Shown here piece by piece: positions 56,201 through 64,000 of a stretch of 64,000 nt of DNA. Each line of letters begins with the position of its first letter. Position 1 is the stretch's first letter. A model generated the notes under the pieces. That model made no database searches. It was not told the origin of the DNA and saw nothing but the letters and a program-made list of their open reading frames with translations. The position numbers were made by a program, and so were the translations under genes. Origin of the DNA: Hermatobates lingyangjiaoensis (lineage: Eukaryota; Arthropoda; Insecta; Hemiptera; Hermatobatidae); the NCBI GenBank assembly GCA_026182355.1, contig JAPFBL010000068.1, positions 6,389,001-6,453,000 of the forward strand. The letters are read 5' to 3'.

Positions 56201-58050
56201 GTGGTTTACACTCAACTTTACCTTAGGTAAACATAATATCAAACTCGTTGGTTGGTTTTCAACCAACAAACATTTACTCAGCAATGTTGATTTTCAATGC
56301 TTTTATCTGGATAAAATTTTAAGATAAACAGGAGTAAAAAAATATATATAAAAATTTAGAACTAAAAATAAATATTAAGTGGCAAGAGGGAATTAAAAAA
56401 TATACAATAATGAATAATGCTGTAAGTAATATTATTTAAGAATAACAAAGGAGAAGAAATGAGTCTTCTATCCATCTAAACCTTCCAGTTAATACGAAAA
56501 TATCCTCAAGAAGACAACCTTTGACCATGCAGAGGCTTTGAACACTTTACACAACCTGTTTTCTTCCACACTTCTTCTTCATTTACATCTAATAACTCCG
56601 TTACACTCTGGATACCTTTACTGAAAACGCAATGGATGCATTTTACTAACTAAAATTATTTTCACATTATTTATTATTGATTACTCTTAATGTTTTAATA
56701 TAAACTCTTCTAAATTTAATGTTTAACTTCAATTTAATATTTAACAACAACTATAAGTAGTTATAATGGACCGTAGAGAAGACTTGTATAAAAAAAAAAC
56801 TCTTTGAGCAAAGGGTTTTGACCGACTCCAGTAGATTTTCCTATATGGCCAAAAACAAACGTTTTTACTCTGTAAATTCTTACTGAATTGCTGAATTTGC
56901 ATACTGACGAGTATATAATGTATATGAACAACGAAAATATGAAGTATATAAATCTCTTCTTATAATTTTAGAGATTTATATATTTTTTTTTTAAATTTTG
57001 AATTTAGTATTAGGTTTATTTGAAAATCATTTAAAATTGGTGATACTAAAAGTAGAAATAGAATAAATTGATTTCAGTTTATATAACTCGTAATCTGACA
57101 GAAGCTGATACTATTCTCATGATTTATAGAAATTCAAATATGAAGACATGCCATTTATAAATCAAATTTGCTAATAGAGTGCACATGCAAATTTATTTAT
57201 AAGTGCAGGCTGGTTTAACTGGTTATTTGTGCATGACCTATTGCGAAAACTTGCGGTCTAAACATTAGGAGAAAGAACAATAAAACTGGAAGTGATTCAG
57301 AACGAAGATGCTTTCCAAGTGTTCTCTTTGGCCACCGCTGACTGCTTACCTTTCAACATTCTCACTCAGTTTTGTGTAAAACAACCTATGAAGAAATTCT
57401 TAGCCACCCATAAACATTCATCATTCATGCCAAGCAAAGTGTTCCTATAAAGGTGTCATCTTTATGTATAAAGCTTAACTGATTTAGTAGAAAAATGCCG
57501 TTTAAAATATGAAAAAGGTGTCATAGGTTATGTTGTACAGGCTCTACTTGAAACTTGAACTCACTTAGAAAATAAATCAGGAAATAATTATAATATTTTG
57601 AATGTAGTGTCAGAAAATTATGCAGTAAGACATCGGGTATGTATTTGCAAAGTTTTAATTACGATAACAGTCTTTTTTTGCTTTTGTTTCAATTTTATGT
57701 TTACAAGTACGCATTTATTTATTTATTGTACACAGAACTATTTACCGGAATATTTTTCCCTTTCTTACTTTTTTATTATTTTTCTGATGAAAATGTATGG
57801 TACAAAATGTTAATTATATTAAACGTTTTTTGACGCTATGTACTGCAAATTTCAGTAAAAATGTTAATAATACCACATATAAATATTACTTTACTGCAAT
57901 TTTTTCTAACTTTTATATTAAAATATAGTTCAGTATGATTTTCATATTACTATACTTTTTTAATTTTTTTTCAGCATCAGTTCAAGTATGAATCAAAATC
58001 AAGCCACCAATTTCATATGTTATATATAAAATTATATATTAAATACATAA
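53261..58050. other. AT-rich stretch without recognised genes
   Basis: Several short AT-driven frames and no splice-supported exon. A 60-bp repeat with CTGACGAGTAT occurs at 54,911-54,972 and again at 56,892-56,952. Nothing else recognised. Confidence 0.5.
54911..54972 (+). repeat. Short dispersed repeat (second copy at 56,892-56,952)
   Basis: Shared blocks: ACTGACGAGTAT, TATGAACAAC and ATGTATATAAA in the same order and strand about 1.98 kb apart. Confidence 0.6.
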
Positions 58051-58139
58051 AATAATTCATATTTTTATAGCATACACAGAAACACACACGTTATAATATA
58101 AACAAACGACACCAATAACGTATAGACATATATATATAA

Positions 58140-58520
58140 CATCAACAAAAAGATCCCCAATGGACAACAAACGTTTCAGAGTGAACTGTTGGTACCCAGT
58201 CAATAGAAAAACACACTTACTGTTCAGGCCTCCAACTGTAGCTTTGCAAGTGCACCTGGTGTCCCTATATTTTCTCTTTTGATGTCGGTTAATCCCAAAA
58301 TTAGAGACTGTCAATGTGTTTTCTATTTCCTGTTTACTGATAGTTTACTCTGCAATGTATATATATAACTGAAGTTACAGCAAAAAACACACAATAATAC
58401 TCACGATTCTTGAATATTTCAGGCTTTCTTACCGTCTTCAGGAGAGGGAAAAAGAAAAAAAAAACGCAGGAGTGGAGAAGTGACAGCGTCTACCGACCAA
58501 AACAAAGTCAGTATATATAT
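58140..58520 (-). mobile_element. Possible PLE-type terminal fragments with CTGAAGA core
   Basis: On the minus strand CTGAAGACGGTAAGAAAGCC is followed by TGAAATATTC near 58,440-58,400, again a CTGANGA ... GAAA arrangement. The segment at 58,240-58,355 shares blocks with 16,510-16,600 (CTGGTNTCCCTATATTTTCT and GTTTACT). The assignment to PLE is by analogy only. Confidence 0.3.
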
Positions 58521-58689
58521 ATATAGTTAAATAGCAGAGCGGATTCTGCATTCACGATTTTTTCAGCAATTGTTCTTTTTTTCTAATCACTTTTATGTGC
58601 TGCAAAGGAAATAAAAATAACAAATTGGAGACATAACACAGTCAAATAACTGACAACATATATTAAGGACTAACTATACCTAAATTATA

Positions 58690-58740
58690 GAAGAAAACAG
58701 AAGTTTTCGACCTCGTAGGTCATCTTCAGGTAGAAGAAAA
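58690..58740 (-). ncRNA. Hammerhead-like core on minus strand
   Basis: CTGAAGA, then GACC/GGTC as stem II around TACGA, then GAAA, with an AAC/GTT stem III. It is followed by a PLE N-terminal frame on the same strand at higher coordinates. Stem I pairing is not convincing. Confidence 0.3.
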
Positions 58741-58959
58741 AAAACACATAAACTACAACAGAAAATAACAGTAAAGAGAATATAAAATAGCCTAGAAATT
58801 TATTACAGGCAGTTTGCAACACATAGAGATAACAATTGATCGAGATAATACCTACGTCAAACTAGGGCTCTTAGCGTACGGGAGGTTAACACCCGTCACT
58901 CCTTTCTTATAAGTTTAATTTTAGTATCAAAGTTTCTGGAGTTAGGTATCCAGCGTTGT

Positions 58960-59159
58960 AGACACAACGGAAATTGATATATATGTATATTATATATATA
59001 TATATTGGTATAAATAGGCAGCAGATCTTCTTTTAAACAAGTATCATTAAAATTAACCGCAGTCTCGGCATTCACGATCTTAAGACTGAGAGATTCGATC
59101 CTACGAACTAACCTCCTGCTAACAGGGTTCAACTGGAAAAGGAGTTGGCCAAGTGACAT
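58960..59159 (-). pseudogene. PLE N-terminal frame, left arm
   Basis: MSLGQLLFQL, then VSRRLVRRIESLSLKIVNAE, VNFNDTCLKEDLLPIYTN, then TA repeats interrupt it. The FNxTCLxExLLPxYT pattern equals the PLE frames at 27.9 and 42.7 kb. Confidence 0.6.
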
Positions 59160-59499
59160 GTTAAATTAAAATCGATGACTCATGCTTAGTCATTGCTATA
59201 AATAGATTAAAAGGATAGTACAGGTTAATGTAAAGAGAAGGTTAAAGGTCAATAATGAACAAGAAAAAGCGGTTAGAATAAAAGAGTTGAAAGTCCAAGA
59301 AATTCAAGAAAGGCCAAGTGACATGTTAAGTTAAACTCGATGACTCATGCTTAATCATTGCTATAAATAGATTAAAATCGATGACTCATGCTTAGTCATT
59401 GCTAAAAAATAAATTAAAAGGATAGTACAGGTTAATATAAAGAGAAGGTTAAAGGTCAACGGTATAACTGGACTAATAGAGAATAAATAGATTAAGAAA

Positions 59500-59555
59500 A
59501 TTAATAATAATAATAATAATAATAATGTTAATAATAATTAATAATAATAATAATT
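59500..59555. repeat. (AAT)n tract, mirrored at 60,770-60,830
   Basis: AAT trinucleotide repeats in the left arm and ATT repeats at the corresponding place in the right arm. Confidence 0.8.
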
Positions 59556-59740
59556 AAGATTAATAGTAAACTAGAAAAGATATATTAAATAACGAGTTGA
59601 AAGAGAGTAAGAATTAAAAGGGAAGGTATAGTTAGTTAGAAAAAGAAAGAAAAGTTTATAGTTAGTTAGTTATAACGAAAAGAATAATAATAATAAATAT
59701 AAGAAAAGTAAACGTATTGAGTGCGCAAGCTTTCGACGGG

Positions 59741-60270
59741 CGAAGTTGTTCCTAGGAGATCCAGGACGCAAAAGGCATAGGGAAGGGAAAGCAGGCAAGT
59801 AGTGGGGGTAAGGGGAGTGGGGGTAAGGGGAGTGGGGGAGCCCAACTGGAGAACAGCTGCAGATCACCTGATGCCGGAGGCCGACTCGCGCCGAGCAGCC
59901 TCGGGAATACCGACCGCAGGCCGAGAGCCCGCCCTCACACCACTCTCCGGTCCACCAGTCCGAGTCACCAGATCAACGGAGCCACTATTATCAGCAGCAC
60001 TATGTGGCGAAGTTGTTCCTAGGAGATCCAGGACGCAAAAGGCATAGGGAAGGGAAAGCAGGCAAGTAGTGGGGGTAAGGGGAGTGGGGGTAAGGGGAGT
60101 GGGGGAGCCCAACTGGAGAACAGCTGCAGATCACCTGATGCCGGAGGCCGACTCGCGCGAGCAGCCTCGGGAATACCGACCGCAGGCCGAAAGCCCGCCC
60201 TCACACCACTCTCCGGTCCACCAGTCCGAGTCACCAGATCAACGGAGCCACTATTATCAGCAGCACTATG
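59741..60270. repeat. Tandem duplication, about 265-bp GC-rich unit, two copies
   Basis: CGAAGTTGTTCCTAGGAGAT begins at 59,741 and again at 60,008. The units are nearly identical; the second lacks one base in the CGCGCC stretch. Each holds a GGGGGTAAGGGGAGT-type short repeat. Open frames here occur on both strands only because the block is GC-rich. Confidence 0.85.
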
Positions 60271-61163
60271 TTAATAGTGGTGCATAGTGCATCAGTGCAC
60301 ATAGTGCTGCTGATAATAGTGGCTCCGTTGATCTGGTGACTCGGACTGGTGGACCGGAGAGTGGTGTGAGGGCGGGCTCTCGGCCTGCGGTCGGTATTCC
60401 CGAGGCTGCTCGGCGCGAGTCGGCCTCCGGCATCAGGTGATCTGCAGCTGTTCTCCAGTTGGGCTCCCCCACTCCCCTTACCCCCACTCCCCTTACCCCC
60501 ACTACTTGCCTGCTTTCCCTTCCCTATGCCTTTTGCGTCCTGGATCTCCTAGGAACAACTTCGCCCGTCGATGACATCTGTGATGTCGAAAGCTTGCGCA
60601 CTCAATACGTTTACTTTTCTTATATTTATTATTATTATTCTTTTCGTTATAAACTAACTAACTATAAACTTTTCTTTCTTTTTCTAACTAACTATACCTT
60701 CCCTTTTAATTCTTACTCTCTTTCAACTCGTTATTTAATATATCTTTTCTAGTTTACTATTAATCTTAATTATTATTATTATTAATTATTATTAACATTA
60801 TTATTATTATTATTATTATTAATTTTCTTAATCTATTTATTCTCTATTAGTCCAGTTATACCGTTGACCTTTAACCTTCTCTTTATATTAACCTGTACTA
60901 TCCTTTTAATTTATTTTTTAGCAATGACTAAGCATGAGTCATCGATTTTAATCTATTTATAGCAATGATTAAGCATGAGTCATCGAGTTTAACTTAACAT
61001 GTCACTTGGCCTTTCTTGAATTTCTTGGACTTTCAACTCTTTTATTCTAACCGCTTGTTTCTTGTTCATTATTGACCTTTAACCTTCTCTTTACATTAAC
61101 CTGTACTATCCTTTTAATCTATTTATAGCAATGACTAAGCATGAGTCATCGATTTTAATTTAA

Positions 61164-61287
61164 CATGTCACTTGGCCAACTCCTTTTCCAGTTGAACCCT
61201 GTTAGCAGGAGGTTAGTTCGTAGGATCGAATCTCTCAGTCTTAAGATCGTGAATGCCGAGACTGCGGTTAATTTTAATGATATATAT
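61164..61287 (+). pseudogene. PLE N-terminal frame, right arm
   Basis: It reads MSLGQLLFQLNP onward to VNFND on the plus strand and then stops in a TA run, so it is shorter than the left-arm copy. Confidence 0.6.
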
Positions 61288-64000
61288 ATAATTAAAAATA
61301 ATTATAGAAATGGGAACTGTTGATTGTTATAATAATTTAATTTTGTGTTAAGCGAACAAATTATGTGTTTCTTTTTACTATACATCATAAGGCATTCAAA
61401 CGAGTAAAGTAAACTTACCTAAACCTTAAATATTGAACACAAATACCTTAGAAATTTCTTTTAGTTCCTACTATCTTTATTCAAATCACCGACTTAAAAC
61501 ATTTATAAAATCAATTAAACTAACAGAGTTGACTTTCAAAAAGTGTAGCACTTGAGGAAATCAATGGATAGGCACATATGTGAAAAGTAATTTAGATTTA
61601 TTATTGCTCCATTGGTGAGTTCGTTTGTTGATAGTAATATATTTAGTTGTGATACAAAGTTATCTTTGGTCGTATATTTGGGAGATGATAGAGCCATAAT
61701 ATGTTACTAATATATCGCAACTGTCATTGACGGTGAAATTTACTTATGAGTTACTCCTAAATAAACTAGTTGCCACAAATGAATCCCCCTTTTTTAGTTA
61801 TCATTTATGCCAACATCTCAGTCTGTCAGTCAAAACACATTTGCCCATGATCCAATGAACAGTCTGTTCCAGACAGACTAATAATCATTTCGCTTTAATG
61901 AATGATCTGAATCTACCTTGAACATAATTTGGTTTCGGAGCATACAATTCTAGACCGACCTTAATAAATGGTTGATTTATCGTAACTAGACTCAGATCAT
62001 CATCCACTTTGTGTTGTAAACCAAACCCCATCATTCATTAACTCGTTTGATAAATATTTCAAAGTTATTTCCCTTTAAAGCACTTCGTTGCTGAGACTGC
62101 GAACTATTATTTGAGCACATCTTTGAATTAAGGTAGAACCCAGCATTCACTTTTTTAAAGCCAAAGTAATACTTCTATCGCTTTAGACTCTCTCTGCAGA
62201 CCTCACTCTAAATCCAGCACTCCTACTAAATTATTCCATTTCTGATTCCCTCATAGGCACTATCTTATCTCGGTCCTCATTTAGTTTATGATTTTTTTTT
62301 AAACAAGCTGAGCTTTTTTGTAATTTCTATTGGTTTTTATTGATCTTGGTATAGTTACTGTAGCTCAACGTTAATAAAGTTGCTTATTAAACTGTTGCCA
62401 TATGCATATTACTCAGAAAAAAATGCGCATAACATAATTTGAATGCTACGGACAAGCAATAATTAAAAGGGTAGTATAGTTAAATTAATTTATAACAAAA
62501 TCTAATGTTACACTTTAGGTTTGATCTTTCAATTGTATGTAAACATTTTACAAACGCTTTAAACCATGAATGCATTTTAACGTCTAAAATACAATCTCAA
62601 CTTATTCCCCTACCATAATATCACTACGGTTTTATTGATTCCAATAATATACTCATCTGAAAATATCTGAACATTTTTTTTAATACAGCACCGTATATTC
62701 TATTGACTACTGCAACAATCCCTTATATCATATGATGAGTTGTTGAAAATTCTTTTACCACTTTTACATTAAAGATAGGATTGCGTGCAGAACTGCTATC
62801 CAGAATGAAACAATAAATTAAAGGTCTATCTAAGTGAGGTTAATGGTTTACTTTGCGAGTAAGCTAATAATAATTAATAGCCCGAGCATGGGTGTTGCGC
62901 ATAAGAAGTCATTCATCCGGTCCATGGATGAGAACAGTCAGGGAATGATGCAAAAGTACATTATTCAACGTCTAAGTTGTTGCTATATCCGCATACCTTC
63001 TCTATTTCAGTTTCAGATATCATTCATCTAATATATAAATTAGTTGAAACAAAAAACTACTTTCAAAATATAGAGTTAACTAAGTATAATATCTAATTGG
63101 TTAAACATAAATTATTGAATAAAAATTAAGAGTGAAGAGTTCAAGTATATTTGATACACTATTAAACAAATAATTTTTTTTCTTAATTAAAAATAACGTC
63201 AAATTGTATTTTTTGTTGTATTATTAATAACCTCTTTGATATAAAATATTACTTAATAGTTCAGATAGATTCAATTATTTACTAAGTTAACTAAGCTAAC
63301 CAAGGATCACATTGTAATTCTAAAATATGTTATATTAAGAATCAATATTATTAGGTATTTGTGCGTAGCCCTTAGTTGTCATTTTATGATTCTCATATCT
63401 CCTAAACTATATATAGTCTATGTATGGCATTTACAAGTCTATTGACAATTATTAATAACTTTTCGTGAGAACTTTTATTAACGTAGAAACCAAAATATCT
63501 CAGTTGGTTAATTAATTCATTTTTTTTACGTATCTAAGGAGAAAGTGAGAGTAGTGAAATATTGGTATGCCACACTCAATATTTTACAATTAAAAAAAGT
63601 ATCCTATTAATTGCTTCATAATTAAACAAGTTTATTAATGGTGGTAAAAGTACAAACATTATTTGTTTTTAAAAGTGTTATTGGCATTTTATTTGAAATT
63701 TTATGATGGAATTCATTCATTTTACAAAAAATAAAGTCGTACATTATTTGAAAATAAAACAAATGTATGTTTATGCAAATAACACAAGAATCTTTTTTTT
63801 CAAATCATATTCAGTGTTGTAAACTTCTGAGTTAAGAGAAGCAATGAACATAACGTTGATATCCTTGTATCAATAATACGCATTTTAAATATTACCTGTT
63901 AATAAAACAAATGTTTTGATTTAATAAAGGCATGTGCTTTGACAAACGTAAACAGGTTATCTCTTTGACATTCCAGAGTACTGGAAATCTTTTGCAGATA
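61288..64000. other. AT-rich stretch, nothing firm
   Basis: No element recognised. A short less AT-rich segment at 62,885-62,970 has an ATG in good context (MGVAHKKSFIRSMDENSQG) but no convincing splice partners. Confidence 0.45.

Larger units (their letters stand above)
58890..61287. mobile_element. Large palindrome of PLE terminal sequence with GC-rich centre
   Basis: The left arm (about 59,038-60,270) and right arm (60,300-61,280) are inverted copies around a 29-bp centre. The outer part of each arm encodes a PLE N-terminal frame: on the minus strand from 59,159 and on the plus strand from about 61,164, both reading MSLGQLLFQLNPVSRRL and IESLSLKIVNAETAVNF. Inward lie an AT-rich (AAT)n segment and a GC-rich block. 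The left GC block is duplicated in tandem (59,741-60,007 and 60,008-60,270); the right is single. Confidence 0.8.

Noticed and set aside
59670..60502. Several overlapping open frames on both strands
   Set aside because: They are mirror images caused by the palindrome and by GC-rich composition, not genes.
62885..62970. Possible exon beginning MGVAHKKSFIRSMDENSQG
   Set aside because: Good start context but weak acceptor, weak donor and no partner exon; too little to call.
1..64000. CRISPR arrays, rRNA genes, bacterial operons
   Set aside because: None seen. Regular repeats here are minisatellites and transposon arms, and the genes are spliced.

Overview
The window is AT-rich eukaryotic DNA with long introns, spliced genes, (TA)n, (CA)n and (TC)n microsatellites and many decayed retroelements. 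The GYR/YLP-motif secreted protein and the density of Penelope-like elements (PLEs) point to an arthropod, most likely an insect. No bacterial-type features are present. All calls come from reading the sequence; no homology search was run.

Layout. 1-845: two oppositely oriented PLE fragments. 4,710-20,180, minus strand: one multi-exon gene (gene 1) rebuilt from seven coding exons whose splice sites and reading phases all agree. It encodes a predicted type II single-pass membrane protein of about 595 residues. A possible untranslated first exon with a TATA-like box lies near 21.7 kb. Its introns carry repeats: an unknown 640-720 bp family (two copies), hammerhead-like foldback elements and a palindromic PLE fragment. 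22.7-25 kb: a 114-bp tandem repeat and a foldback element. 25.4-33.2 kb: two decayed Helitron copies flanking a decayed PLE at 27.0-28.0 kb. 36.5-40.3 kb: two small GC-rich islands that may be exons. 40.4-42.9 kb: a young palindromic PLE flanked by foldback elements. 44.3-46.6 kb, minus strand: a 774-residue secreted protein with GYR and YLP motifs (gene 2), probably cuticular or matrix. 47.3-48.7 kb: a PLE of a different lineage. 50.5 kb: a LINE tail. 52.3-53.3 kb: a decayed PLE. 58.9-61.3 kb: a second large PLE palindrome with a GC-rich core. 61.3-64 kb: nothing recognised.

Most interesting signal. A family of palindromic repeats, seen at seven loci, carries a CTGACGA ... GAAA core with complementary flanks that can be folded as a hammerhead self-cleaving ribozyme. 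Two copies keep every proposed pairing. Related cores follow the endonuclease regions of the PLEs. Hammerhead motifs in PLEs are established knowledge; activity of these copies is inference. The two protein genes look unrelated to each other.
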